A DNA stretch of 64,000 bases from Planotetraspora silvatica. Lineage in GTDB: Bacteria > Actinomycetota > Actinomycetes > Streptosporangiales > Streptosporangiaceae. The position numbers and the translations under genes are program-made. Positions 16,333-25,176 of the stretch are shown piece after piece. The DNA is taken from contig NZ_BOOQ01000040.1 in NCBI RefSeq assembly GCF_016863315.1, positions 1 through 64,000 on the forward strand. Reading direction: 5' to 3'. The notes beneath the pieces were generated by a model. That model was not told where the DNA came from, made no database searches, and worked only from the letters and a program-made list of their open reading frames with translations. Every line of letters starts with the position of its first letter. Position 1 is the stretch's first letter.

Positions 16333-17013
16333 TCACTCCTGCAGGAAGCCGGTGACGGCCGCGAGGAACTCCGCCGGCCGGTTGCGGTGGATCTCATGCC
16401 CGCCGCCGACGGTGACGAGCATGGCGCCCGGGATCCGCGCGGCCAGTTCGGAGACGTCGGCCTGCGGGATGTGGCTTTCCGCGCCTCCGGCCAGGGCCAG
16501 TGCCGGTGAGGTGATCGTGGCCAGGCCGTCCAGCCAGGCCGGGTCGGGGTCGCGCCGCTGCAGGGTGGTCTGCTCGACCATCTCCCAGTCGTACGGCAGG
16601 GCGCCCGCGGGTCTGTCGGGGACCTGGACGTCCGCGGGCCACGGCGCGGGCACGTCTTCGAGGATCAGACGGCGGACCAGGCCGGGGCGTTCCTGCGCGA
16701 TCAGGCACGCGACCAGACCGCCCATGGAGTGGCCGATCAGGCTCACGGGCGATGTGCCCAACCCGTCGAGCAGGGCGATGACGTCGTCGCGCATCGCGTC
16801 CAGCCGGTAGGAGCCCGGCCATTCGCTGCGCCCGTGGCCGCGCAGGTCGGGTGCGACGACCCGCCACGACCCGGCGAGGCTGCCGGCGACGGCCGCCCAG
16901 TCGGTGTGATCGAACCCGCGCCCGTGGAGGAGCACCACCGGCGGGGCCGCCTGGTCGCCCGTCGTCCCGTAGGCCAGGCGGATTCCGTTCACATCGGCGT
17001 CGTTCGCAGTCAT
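16333..17013 (-). CDS. Alpha/beta hydrolase
   Basis: A 226-residue alpha/beta hydrolase. The oxyanion segment LLHGRGFDHTDW is at about residues 25-36, the nucleophile elbow GHSMGG near 92-97, and a C-terminal catalytic histidine in VGGGHEIHRNRP. Substrate unknown. ATG 17013 is chosen (a GTG lies one codon upstream); the open frame further upstream overlaps the divergent Lrp/AsnC gene and is not protein-like. It is divergent from that regulator, which could control it. Confidence 0.85.
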   Translation of the reverse strand: MTANDADVNGIRLAYGTTGDQAAPPVVLLHGRGFDHTDWAAVAGSLAGSWRVVAPDLRGHGRSEWPGSYRLDAMRDDVIALLDGLGTSPVSLIGHSMGGLVACLIAQERPGLVRRLILEDVPAPWPADVQVPDRPAGALPYDWEMVEQTTLQRRDPDPAWLDGLATITSPALALAGGAESHIPQADVSELAARIPGAMLVTVGGGHEIHRNRPAEFLAAVTGFLQE

Positions 17014-17158
17014 CACCCTGCCGATGATGCCGCTCATCCGGTTCGGGGGGATTGCCGGTTCGCTGTCAGCGTCAGGCCGCATTAGGAGGATTGGGATGGA
17101 ATCATGCCGTGACCACTTCCGGACACGGCGTGGTTTCGGCGGCACTACCGTTGCAGGG

Positions 17159-17632
17159 GTGGAAGAGATCGATCGCCGAATCGTGACGCTGCTGGCGAAG
17201 GACGGCCGGATGAGCTTCACGGACCTGGCCAAGGAGACCGGGCTGTCGGTCTCGGCCGTCCACCAAAGGGTGCGGAGGCTGGAGAAGCGCGGAGTGATCC
17301 ACGGTTACCGGGCCCTGGTGAACTACGACGAGATCGGCCTTCCCCTGACGGCGTTCGTCTCGATCAAGCCGAACGACACGGCGGCGCCCGACGACGCGCC
17401 CGAGCGGCTCGGCCATCTCAGCGCGATCGAGGCGTGCCACAGCGTCGCGGGTGAGGAGAGCTACATCCTCAAGGTCCGCGTGGCCTCGCCGCTCGCCCTG
17501 GAGGAGTTGCTGCAGCAGATCAGGGCCTCGGCCAACGTGAGCACGCGGACCACCGTCGTCCTCAGCACGCCCTACGACTACCGGTCACCGGGCACGGACG
17601 CCGACGTGGAGGACGGAGACGCCGAGCGCTGA
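17159..17632 (+). CDS. Lrp/AsnC family regulator
   Basis: A 157-residue Lrp/AsnC protein: N-terminal winged HTH (DRRIVTLLAKDGRMSFTDLAKETGLS region, about residues 4-60) and a C-terminal RAM ligand domain (AFVSIKPND, CHSVAGEESYILKVR). It should respond to an amino acid or related metabolite as an oligomer. The GTG at 17159 is supported by TACCGT (17146-17151) seven bases before it, so the longer frame from 17024 is rejected. The HTH gene is divergent from the hydrolase. Confidence 0.9.
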   Translation: MEEIDRRIVTLLAKDGRMSFTDLAKETGLSVSAVHQRVRRLEKRGVIHGYRALVNYDEIGLPLTAFVSIKPNDTAAPDDAPERLGHLSAIEACHSVAGEESYILKVRVASPLALEELLQQIRASANVSTRTTVVLSTPYDYRSPGTDADVEDGDAER

Positions 17633-17661
17633 GATGCGCCCGGCGTGCCCGTCAAGTCCCT

Positions 17662-18750
17662 TCAGCCCGCCTGCGCGGGGGCGGGCACGGGCGGGTCGAC
17701 GCCCTCGTCCTCCCGCGGTGAGCCGAGGAAGTACGCCCGCACCCGCTCGTGCGCCTCAGGGGAGGCGCCCAGGCGGTCGAGGCCGAGCAGGGCCGCCCCG
17801 ACGATGGGCGGGACGTCCGCGACGACGAGACGGGCGTGGGGCGCCTGGTCCGCGTACCGCTGCGCGATGAGCGACATCAGCAGGTCGTCGCCCGCGGTGA
17901 GGACGCCGCCGCCGAGCACGACCTCACACGGCCCGCCGAGCAGGTCGAGGCGCCGCATCGCGACCACCCCCAGCACGGCGATCTCGTCGGCCAGTCGTTC
18001 CACCAGAGACCGCGCGACGGCATCGTGGCGGGCCGCCGAGAGCAGGGGCGGCACCAGCGTGTGCAGCCCGGCCATCGTCAACTCGCCGAAGTGCAGTCCC
18101 ACGACCACGTCCTCGACCGTGGCCGCGCCGAAGCAGGTGCGGACGACGTCGGTCAGGACGGTGGCGGGGCCCCGGCCGTCCTCGGCTCGTACAGCATGCC
18201 ACAACGTCTCCTCGCCGAGCCCGAAGCCGCCGCCCCAGTCGCCGCTGAGGCGGCCGAGCGCGGGGAACCGGGCGACGCCGCCCGCGGGGGAGACGCCCAC
18301 GGCGTTGATCCCGGCGCCGCACACCACCGCGACCCCCCAGGCCGAACCGGCCCCGGCCCGCAGCAGGGCGAAGGTGTCGTTGCCCACGACCGCGTCCCGC
18401 CCGTAGCCGCGTACCAGCAACTCGTCGCGGAGCCGCTCCTCCTCGATGGGCAGATCGGCCCCCGCGACATAGGCCGCGATGTGATCGGCGTACGGCGGGG
18501 CGGCGTGCCCGTCCGGTTTTCCGGAAGAGTCCCCGGACATCCCGGCGTCCCGGAGGGCCTGCCGTACGGTGTCGCCGACCACGTCGATGGCGGCCACGAC
18601 GCCGGCGCTCTGCGGGATGAACGCCGGGCCGCGGCCGGTCGCGAGGACGGCGCCGTCCTCGCGCACCAGTGCCACGTCGGTCTTGCTGTTGCCTCCGTCG
18701 ACCGCGAGGATCGTCCGGAGCCGCTGATCCGAGCCCTCGGCAACGGTCAC
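17662..18750 (-). CDS. BadF/BadG/NAGK-type sugar kinase
   Basis: A 362-residue ASKHA-fold ATPase of the BadF/BadG/BcrA/D family, the group that contains N-acetylglucosamine kinases. It begins with the phosphate-1 motif LAVDGGNSKTDVALV (about residues 14-28) and has the VCGAGINAVGV, LSGDWGGGFGLG and VVLGGGVLTAGD segments. In this operon it presumably phosphorylates the imported sugar so that the GH4 enzyme can act, or phosphorylates its product. GTG 18750 overlaps the GH4 stop codon by GTGA, so the two are translationally coupled. Confidence 0.85.
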   Translation of the reverse strand: MTVAEGSDQRLRTILAVDGGNSKTDVALVREDGAVLATGRGPAFIPQSAGVVAAIDVVGDTVRQALRDAGMSGDSSGKPDGHAAPPYADHIAAYVAGADLPIEEERLRDELLVRGYGRDAVVGNDTFALLRAGAGSAWGVAVVCGAGINAVGVSPAGGVARFPALGRLSGDWGGGFGLGEETLWHAVRAEDGRGPATVLTDVVRTCFGAATVEDVVVGLHFGELTMAGLHTLVPPLLSAARHDAVARSLVERLADEIAVLGVVAMRRLDLLGGPCEVVLGGGVLTAGDDLLMSLIAQRYADQAPHARLVVADVPPIVGAALLGLDRLGASPEAHERVRAYFLGSPREDEGVDPPVPAPAQAG

Positions 18751-20009
18751 CGGGACTCCGCCCACGGCAGGAACGAACGGTTGGCCTCGATCAGCCGCCG
18801 GGCCAGGTCGCCGGAGAGCGAGGCCTGGCCGATCAGCGGGTGGCACAGCAGGGCGTCCTTGACCCGCTCCTCGCCGCCGCGCAGGGCCGCGTCGATGGCC
18901 AGCGTCTCGTAGGCGGAGACGTGGCCGATCAGGCCGCGGTAGAGCGGCTCGACCGGGGAGACCGGCAACGGCGTGGCTCCGTGCGCGCCGACGGTGGCGG
19001 GCACCTCGATGACCGCGTCATCGTCGAGGAACGGCAGCGTCCCGTCGTTGCGGGTGTTGACGACCTGGACGTCCCCGCGGTCGTTGACCAGGGAGGCGAT
19101 CAGCGCGACGGCCGCCTCGGAGTAGAAGGCGCCGCCCCGCTTCTCCAGGAGTTCGGGCTTGGTGTCGACGGACGGGTCGCCGTACATCTCCAGCAGGGTC
19201 GCCTCCATGGCCGCGACCTCGGCGGCCCGGGTCGGCTTGGTCCGCTGCTCCTCGACCACGAGGTCGTGCTCGTAGAAGTACCGCAGGTAGTAGGACGGGA
19301 TCACGCCCAGGTGGCGGATCACCTCGACCGGCAGGCCGACGCTCGCGGCGATCTCCTCCCCGTGCTCGGCGAGGATGCGCGGCAGCACGTCCTCACCGTC
19401 GAGATGGACCGAGCGCTCCCAGGTGAGGTGGTTGAGGCCGACATGGCCGAGGGAGATCCGGTCGGGCGAGACGCCCAGCCCGGCGGCGAAGCGGCGCTGG
19501 AAACCGATCGCCACGTTGCACAGGCCGATGGCGCGGTGACCGGCGTCGAGCAGCGCCTTGGTGACGATGCCGACAGGGTTGGTGAAGTCCACGATCCAGG
19601 CGCCCGGCGCGTGCTTGCGGACCTTCTCGGCGATGTCGAGCACCACCGGGACCGTCCGCAGCGCCTTGGCCAGGCCGCCGGCTCCCGTCGTCTCCTGGCC
19701 GATGCACCCGCATTCGAGCGGGAGCGTCTCGTCCACGTTCCTGGCCGCCTGGCCGCCGACGCGCAACTGGAGCAGCACGGCCCCCGCGCCCGCGACCCCT
19801 TCCTCGACCACGGTGGTCGTCCTCACCTTGGCCGGGTGGCCCGCGCGGGCCAGCATGCGCTCGGCCATCCCGCCGACGAGCGCCAGGCGGCGCTCGTCCG
19901 GGTCGACCAGGGTGATCTCCGACAGGGGCAGTTCGTCGCGCAGGCGGGCGAAACCGTCGATCAGTTCCGGAGTGTAGGTGGAACCGCCCCCGACAACGGC
20001 GAGTTTCAT
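18747..20009 (-). CDS. GH4 family glycosidase (6-phospho-beta-glucosidase type)
   Basis: A 420-residue family 4 glycoside hydrolase. The NAD-binding start KLAVVGGGSTYTPELIDGF, the metal-binding CNVAIGF (about residue 170) and GLNHLTWERSV with its histidine place it with CelF/LicH 6-phospho-beta-glucosidases, which use NAD+ and Mn2+ in a redox-assisted elimination. GH4 enzymes of this branch normally act on phosphorylated sugars delivered by a PTS, yet here the importer is an ABC system, making the adjacent kinase functionally interesting. About 97 bp separate it from the permease gene upstream. Confidence 0.88.
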   Translation of the reverse strand: MKLAVVGGGSTYTPELIDGFARLRDELPLSEITLVDPDERRLALVGGMAERMLARAGHPAKVRTTTVVEEGVAGAGAVLLQLRVGGQAARNVDETLPLECGCIGQETTGAGGLAKALRTVPVVLDIAEKVRKHAPGAWIVDFTNPVGIVTKALLDAGHRAIGLCNVAIGFQRRFAAGLGVSPDRISLGHVGLNHLTWERSVHLDGEDVLPRILAEHGEEIAASVGLPVEVIRHLGVIPSYYLRYFYEHDLVVEEQRTKPTRAAEVAAMEATLLEMYGDPSVDTKPELLEKRGGAFYSEAAVALIASLVNDRGDVQVVNTRNDGTLPFLDDDAVIEVPATVGAHGATPLPVSPVEPLYRGLIGHVSAYETLAIDAALRGGEERVKDALLCHPLIGQASLSGDLARRLIEANRSFLPWAESR

Positions 20010-20106
20010 ATGGTGTCTGGCGACTCGGCGTCGTTCACGGCCGAGACGCCATCCTCCTTTCAGGTTGAGACGTGACGATGTGTGGCTGCGAAGTGTGGCT
20101 GCGGAC

Positions 20107-20991
20107 CTATTTGACGCCCGTGAGCTTCACTCCCTCGATGAAGACCTTCTGGGCGAAGAAGAACACGACGATCACGGGGGCCATCGCCAGGATGGTGGCG
20201 GCCATGGTGAGGTTCCACTGGACGCTGTGCTGCGATTTGAACGCCGCCAGCCCCAGGGACAGGGTCCAGTGGCTCTGGTCGGTTCCCGCGTACAGGAGGG
20301 GACCGTAGTAATCGTTCCAGCAGAAGAAGAACTGGAACAGCCCCACGGCCGCGATGGCCGGCCGCGCCATCGGGAGGATCACCTGGATGAGGGTGCGGAA
20401 CTCACCGCACCCGTCGACCCGGGCCGCGTCGGAGTACTCCCGCGGGATCGTCACCAGGAACTGGCGGAGCAGGAAGATCGAGAACGCGTCCCCGAGGAGC
20501 ATCGGGATGATCAGCGGCCACAAGGTGCCGGTGAGGTGGAAACGCGCCCAGATCAGGTAGATGGGCACGGCGACGACCTGCGGCGGCAACATCATCGTCG
20601 TGATGACCAGCAGGAACGCCAGCTTCCTGCCCCGGAAGCGGAACTTCGCCAGCGCGTAGGCCACGGGGATCGACGACACGAGCATGAACGCGGTGGCGAG
20701 CACCGAATACATGATCGTGTTGCGGATCCAGGTCAGCAGCGGCGCCTCCTCGAAGATGTCCGCGAAGTTGCTCCAGTTCCAGGTCGCCGGCCACAACTCC
20801 GACGTGAGCGCCTGGCGGTCGCTCATGAACGCCGTGAGGATGATGAAGACCAGCGGCCCCAGGAACATGATCGACAGGGCCACGGCGATCGCGTGCTTGG
20901 CGATCCAGTAGAGCGTCGCCCGGCCCTTGGGCGAACGGATGCGCGCCGCCGGCCGCCGGGCGACCGTCTCCGGGGCGAGTGTCGCGGTCAT
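20107..20991 (-). CDS. Carbohydrate ABC transporter permease (MalG type)
   Basis: A 294-residue membrane protein with six predicted helices and the EAA loop (EYSDAARVDGCGEFRTL to LPMARPA, about residues 195-225) that contacts the ATPase. It pairs with the upstream permease, overlapping it by four bases (ATGA at 20988-20991). No ATPase gene is in the operon, so a shared MsiK-like ATPase encoded elsewhere is likely, as in Streptomyces sugar importers. Confidence 0.92.
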   Translation of the reverse strand: MTATLAPETVARRPAARIRSPKGRATLYWIAKHAIAVALSIMFLGPLVFIILTAFMSDRQALTSELWPATWNWSNFADIFEEAPLLTWIRNTIMYSVLATAFMLVSSIPVAYALAKFRFRGRKLAFLLVITTMMLPPQVVAVPIYLIWARFHLTGTLWPLIIPMLLGDAFSIFLLRQFLVTIPREYSDAARVDGCGEFRTLIQVILPMARPAIAAVGLFQFFFCWNDYYGPLLYAGTDQSHWTLSLGLAAFKSQHSVQWNLTMAATILAMAPVIVVFFFAQKVFIEGVKLTGVK

Positions 20992-21953
20992 GCGTCCTCC
21001 TCCGCGAAGCCCCGGAACTGCCGCAGCAGGATCAAGGTGAAGATCATCGAGACGGCGAACAGGATCAGCGCCAGGACACACGCGTAGCCCATGGCGAAGT
21101 CCCTGAAGCCCTCCTGGAACAGCCACTCGGGGAAGGTGAGCGTCGACCCGTCGGGGTACCCGGGGGTGAACACCGAGCCCGCCGAGTCGGTCGCGCCCGA
21201 GGCGACCCGCGCCGCCACCATCGCCTGGGTGAAGTACTGCAGGGTCTGGATGACCCCGGTCACCGCGGCGAACATCACCACCGGCCGGATGACCGGCAGG
21301 GTGATCCGGGTGAACTGCTGCCAGGCGCTCGCCCCGTCGAGCGCGGCGGCCTCGTACAGCTGTTTCGGCACGTCGAGCAGGGCCGCCATGAAGATGACCA
21401 TCAGGTCGCCGATGGACCACAGCGCGAGCAGGGTGAGGCCCCACTTCGACCACGCCGGATCGCCGAACCAGTCGGGGGACTGGACGCCGACCGCGCCCAG
21501 GATGGCCTGCAGGGGCCCGGTGCCCGGGTTGAGCAGGAAGACGAACCCGAGCGTCCCGGCCACGACCGGCACGAGCGAGGGCAGGTAGAAGATCGTGCGG
21601 AAGACCCCGGCGCCGGCCTTGAGCTTGGTGATCAGCTGGGCCACGCCGAGGCCGAAGACGACCCGCAGCGGGACCATGACCACGACGAGCCACAGCGTGT
21701 TCTTGATCGAGGTCCAGGCCGCGTCGTCCCGGAAGAAGTACTTCCAGTTCAGCAGCCCGACCGGCTCCAGCGAGAACATGTCATAGCGCTGGAAGGAGAA
21801 GTACACCGTGGAGATCAGGGGGTAGGCGAAGAAGACGCCGAACCCCACGAGCCACGGGGAGAGATAGATCAGCGCGCGGAGGTTGGCGCGGCGCCGTTCC
21901 CTGGAGCGGAACGGCGCCGCGTTCCCCCGACGCCCGAGCGTCGCGGATGCCAT
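20988..21953 (-). CDS. Carbohydrate ABC transporter permease (MalF type)
   Basis: A 321-residue inner-membrane permease with the basic N-terminus (RSRERRRANLRA), YLSPWLVGFGVFFAYPL first helix and the EAA motif YEAAALDGASAWQQFTRITLP. Together with the downstream permease it forms the translocation channel for a sugar or oligosaccharide. It starts 3 bp after the binding-protein stop codon. Confidence 0.92.
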   Translation of the reverse strand: MASATLGRRGNAAPFRSRERRRANLRALIYLSPWLVGFGVFFAYPLISTVYFSFQRYDMFSLEPVGLLNWKYFFRDDAAWTSIKNTLWLVVVMVPLRVVFGLGVAQLITKLKAGAGVFRTIFYLPSLVPVVAGTLGFVFLLNPGTGPLQAILGAVGVQSPDWFGDPAWSKWGLTLLALWSIGDLMVIFMAALLDVPKQLYEAAALDGASAWQQFTRITLPVIRPVVMFAAVTGVIQTLQYFTQAMVAARVASGATDSAGSVFTPGYPDGSTLTFPEWLFQEGFRDFAMGYACVLALILFAVSMIFTLILLRQFRGFAEEDA

Positions 21954-21956
21954 CGG

Positions 21957-23282
21957 TCAGTCGCCCGCGGTGAGCTTGAGCTTGTCGTTGATCTTCTTGT
22001 CCACCTCGGCCAGGACCGCGTTCAGGTCGGGCGCCCGGCCCGACTCCCACTTGATCTGGGCCTCCTGCAGCGTCTGCTGGTTGAAGGCCGAGTTGATGTG
22101 GGCGGGCAGCGTGGTGCTGTTCGGGTTGGCGAAGATGTCGAGGAAGGTCTGGAAGTTCGGATCCTTCTTCAGGTCGGGCGACTGCAGCGCGGGCAGCGTG
22201 CTCGGCACGTTGCGGATCGCGTTGGACAGCGTGACGAGGGCGGAGGTGTCGGTGGTCAGGTACTTGACCAGGTCCCAGGCCGCCTCCGGGTTCTTGGCGC
22301 CGCGCGGGATGCCGATGACCGTCCCGGCGATGAAGCCCGCGCCGTACCGCTGCGCCTGGTCGTCGGCGACCGGCATGGGGGCGGTCCCGTAGTCGAGGTC
22401 CGGGGCGTCCGCGGCGATCATGGCGTTGCGCCACTCACCGTCGACGGCCATCGCGACCTGACCCTTGTTGAACGGGTTGTCCGCCGACCACTCGTCGCCG
22501 AAGCTCTTGCGGAACTTCTCGATCTTGTCGTAGCCGTACCAGTCGGTGAGGTCCTTCTGCCAGGTCAGCAGGGTCTTCCACGCGGGGTCGCCGCCGACCG
22601 CGGAGGTGCCGTCCGGGTTGGTCCACTTCGCGCCGACCATCACACCGGTGTGGATGGGCGCGTTCTCGTACATCTGGCTGGTCGGGACGAAGCCGGCGAC
22701 CTTGATGTCGCCCTTGGAGTCCTTCACCGTGAGCTTCTTGGCGAGGTCGGCGAGCTCGCTCAGGGTCTTGGGCGGCTCGTTCCCCTTCATCAGCTTCTTG
22801 TTGTAGTAGAGGCCGTAGGTGTCGGCCAGCATGGGCATCACGCACCGCTTGCCCGCGTACTGCGTGTACTGGTCGATGACCTTGGGGAACAGCGTGCTCG
22901 CATCGATCTTGCTGGCCGTCAGGTAGGGGTTCAGGTCCTGGAAGATGTTGGCCTTGCAGAACTGGGCCACGCTGTCGGTCGTGAACGACAGGGCCACGTC
23001 CGGCGGGTTGCCGCCGCGGACCGACTGGATGATCTGGTCGTCCTGGACGGCCTTGGTGGCCTTGACGGTGATCCAGGGGTACTGCTTGTTGAAGCCCTCG
23101 AGGGTGTCCTGGAAGGCCTTGAGCTCGTTGTCGGCGCTGAAACCGTGCCAGAACTCGATGGTGACCGGCTCGTGGCTGGTGGCGCTCGCGTCGATCTTCG
23201 GCGCGCTCGTCTCGGTGCCGGCCGTACAGGCGGTGATCAAGAACAGGCCGGCCGCGGCGGACAGGACCAGCAGTCGTTTCAC
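21957..23282 (-). CDS. Sugar-binding lipoprotein of ABC importer
   Basis: A 441-residue extracellular solute-binding protein of family 1. A signal peptide (KRLLVLSAAAGLFLITAC) ends in a lipobox with the lipidated cysteine at residue 19, so the mature protein is anchored outside the membrane. IEFWHGFSADNELK and the GIPRGAKNPEAAWDLVKYL segment are typical. GTG 23282 follows a GGGAGG ribosome-binding site. The gene lies 29 bp after the ROK regulator, which probably controls it. Ligand cannot be told from sequence alone; the GH4 and kinase point to a beta-glucoside or amino-sugar disaccharide. Confidence 0.92.
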   Translation of the reverse strand: MKRLLVLSAAAGLFLITACTAGTETSAPKIDASATSHEPVTIEFWHGFSADNELKAFQDTLEGFNKQYPWITVKATKAVQDDQIIQSVRGGNPPDVALSFTTDSVAQFCKANIFQDLNPYLTASKIDASTLFPKVIDQYTQYAGKRCVMPMLADTYGLYYNKKLMKGNEPPKTLSELADLAKKLTVKDSKGDIKVAGFVPTSQMYENAPIHTGVMVGAKWTNPDGTSAVGGDPAWKTLLTWQKDLTDWYGYDKIEKFRKSFGDEWSADNPFNKGQVAMAVDGEWRNAMIAADAPDLDYGTAPMPVADDQAQRYGAGFIAGTVIGIPRGAKNPEAAWDLVKYLTTDTSALVTLSNAIRNVPSTLPALQSPDLKKDPNFQTFLDIFANPNSTTLPAHINSAFNQQTLQEAQIKWESGRAPDLNAVLAEVDKKINDKLKLTAGD

Positions 23283-23311
23283 GGAGATGCCTCCCAGGTG
23301 CGTGGTGGATG

Positions 23312-24589
23312 TCAGGAGGGGATGGATGTGTGCCTGCGGTCGTGATCGCCGCGGGTCCGGTCGTGCGCTTCGCGCCGGGAAGTTGTCTCGGGGCGGTGCA
23401 CCGCTCCGAAGGTCTCGTCTCTGGCGATGCCGAGGGCGAGGTCGAGGGCACCGGCGAGGACGGGGTTGCCCTCCACGGTGGACAGCCGCAGCGGCGGCCG
23501 GGGGATGGTCAGCGCGTGCAACTCCTGCTCGATGAGATCCCGCAGGACCTCGCCGCCGGAGAGCAGCACGCCGCCCGACAGGACGACGATCTCCGGGTCG
23601 ACGACCGCGGTGATCGCGGCCAGGCCGACCGCGAGGCGGCCGGCGAGTTCGCGCAGCGCCATCGCCGCCTGCGCGTCGCCGCGTTCGACCGCTTTCACCG
23701 CGTTGTGCACGGCCGTGGGCGGTGTCGCCCCGCGCAGCCCGTGCGACCGCAGGATCCTCAGTACGGCAGGGCCGCCGGAAAGTGCCTGGAAGCCGTGATC
23801 GGCCCGCTTGGCGACGTCCCGGGCGGTGGGCGCCCCGAGGACCGGCATGTACCCGACCTCGCCCGCCCCGCCTGTGGCGCCCCTGTGCAGCCTGCCGCCG
23901 AGGACCAGGGCCGAGCCGAGCCCTTCGTCGGCCCACAGCAGCACGTAGTCCTGGTGGCCCTGGGCGGCTCCGCGGGTCTGTTCGGCCTGCGCCACCAGGT
24001 TCACGTCGTTCTCGACGTCGACCGGCACCCCGATCCCGTCGCGCAGTGTGCCGACGAGATCGGGGATGTGCCAGCCGGGGATGTGCGCGGCGTAGCCCAG
24101 CCTGCCGGTCGAGGGGTCGATCGCGCCTCCGATGCCGATGACCACCCGGCTGAGGTCGGCGGGGTCCAGTCGAGCGTCCGCGCAGGCCCCCGCGAGCGCG
24201 GCGCGAACCCTCTCGACGACGTCGCCGGCGGTGCGGCCGGGGGTCGGCAGGCGGTGCTCGGCGACGACCGTGCCGGTGATGTCGGCCATGGCCACGTCGA
24301 TCCGGCCCGGAGTGACGTCCAGGGCGGCCACGTGCGCCGCCCGGGGGTTGATCCGGTAGAGCTCGGCCGTGCGGCCGGGGAGCCCCTCACGGATGCCGTC
24401 GAGGACGACCAGGCCCGCGTCCTGCAGCCGGGACAGCAACTGGGAGGCGGTCGGCTTGGACAGGCCGGTCAGCGCGCCCAACTCGGGACGGGTGAGGGGC
24501 CCGCGCTCCAGCAGGACCATCAGGGCGGCGCGGTCGTTGATGGCGCGCAGGAGGCTCGGCGTCCCAGGTGTCGGCTGGCTCAACGGCAC
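23312..24589 (-). CDS. ROK family transcriptional repressor
   Basis: A 425-residue ROK (repressor, ORF, kinase) regulator. The N-terminal HTH (ALMVLLERGPLTRPELGALTGLSKPTASQLL region, residues 22-55) precedes an ASKHA sugar-binding domain with VVIGIGGAIDPSTG and the ROK signature around DEGLGSALVLGGRLHRGATGGAGEVG. The zinc-binding cysteines seen in many ROK kinases are not evident. It is the first gene of the operon; a 17-bp palindrome 18 bp upstream is the probable operator. GTG 24589 follows GGAAGG. Confidence 0.9.
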   Translation of the reverse strand: MPLSQPTPGTPSLLRAINDRAALMVLLERGPLTRPELGALTGLSKPTASQLLSRLQDAGLVVLDGIREGLPGRTAELYRINPRAAHVAALDVTPGRIDVAMADITGTVVAEHRLPTPGRTAGDVVERVRAALAGACADARLDPADLSRVVIGIGGAIDPSTGRLGYAAHIPGWHIPDLVGTLRDGIGVPVDVENDVNLVAQAEQTRGAAQGHQDYVLLWADEGLGSALVLGGRLHRGATGGAGEVGYMPVLGAPTARDVAKRADHGFQALSGGPAVLRILRSHGLRGATPPTAVHNAVKAVERGDAQAAMALRELAGRLAVGLAAITAVVDPEIVVLSGGVLLSGGEVLRDLIEQELHALTIPRPPLRLSTVEGNPVLAGALDLALGIARDETFGAVHRPETTSRREAHDRTRGDHDRRHTSIPS

Positions 24590-24606
24590 GTCCTTCCAGC
24601 AGCGAG

Positions 24607-24623
24607 TTAGGAAAGTTTCCTAA
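24607..24623. promoter_or_regulatory. ROK operator palindrome
   Basis: The perfect inverted repeat TTAGGAAA-G-TTTCCTAA sits between the operon promoter and the ROK start codon. With the -10 at 24634-24639 (complement), it lies just downstream of the transcription start, where a bound repressor would block elongation or open-complex formation. ROK regulators commonly bind such AT-flanked palindromes. Confidence 0.85.
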
Positions 24624-24633
24624 TTTTGGGAGG

Positions 24634-24663
24634 ACCGTAAGTAATCGTCTTCATGCACGTCAA
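24634..24663 (-). promoter_or_regulatory. Promoter of the carbohydrate operon
   Basis: On the minus strand, TTGACG (24658-24663) and TACGGT (24634-24639) are separated by 18 bases, a good match to the actinobacterial housekeeping promoter. The operator follows directly. Confidence 0.75.
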
Positions 24664-24755
24664 GGGCGTGTATATCCTCGAAATCGACTCGTGACCGTAA
24701 TCGACACTCATTCGTTGCCGGCCTGTCGCGCCCACCCCCCCAAGCAACGATCGCG

Positions 24756-25127
24756 CGTGATCATGCACAGGTTCGTGGACGTCCCCCCTGACCGGCCCCA
24801 CCCCCCGCCGTGATCATGCACAGGTTCGGGAAAACCACCGCTGACCGGCCGCTTCGCGATCCGTGATCATGCACACTTTCGTCGTTCTACCGCCCCACCT
24901 GCGGCTTCGCCGTACGTGATCATGCAGGGCGTCGCTGAGTGCCAGATCACGAATACAATCGCAGCAGGTCAGAGGCATTGATCACGAACCTGTGCATGAT
25001 CACGCGGAATGTATGCGCAGGTCACCGCGGCCGCGCGCGAATCTGTGCATGATCACGGCGGGGAAGGCCGCAGGTCGCGCCACCTCTTTCCGAACTTGTG
25101 CATGATCACGACTTGTGCATGATCACG
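24756..25127. repeat. 53-bp repeat array A (convergent)
   Basis: Four units read rightward, cores TGATCATGCAC at 24758, 24811, 24864 and 24917, each exactly 53 bp apart; four read leftward, with the inverted core at 24992, 25045, 25098 (again 53 apart) and a truncated one at 25115. Each unit begins CGTGATCATGCACA, then TTCG, with a TGACC(T/G)GC block about 31 bases in; the rest varies. A degenerate leftward core at 24939-24951 falls one more period away and creates a 37-bp imperfect palindrome with unit 4 at the meeting point. The array fills the space between the divergent carbohydrate operon and the HelR-type gene. Confidence 0.93.
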
Positions 25128-25160
25128 CCCCTTGGCTGACGGGTGGGGGGAGAGGCGACG

Positions 25161-25166
25161 TAGAAT
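25161..25166 (+). promoter_or_regulatory. -10 box of HelR-type gene
   Basis: TAGAAT lies ten bases before the ATG at 25177, so the 5' UTR would be only a few bases. A weak CTGACG is 19 bases further upstream, directly beside the last truncated repeat of array A. Confidence 0.5.
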
Positions 25167-25176
25167 CTGGCGGCCT

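Noticed and set aside
24756-25127. CRISPR array
   Set aside because: Repeat identity is confined to about 14-20 bases and the intervening parts share a second conserved block, the period (53) is short for CRISPR, orientation flips, and there are no cas genes.
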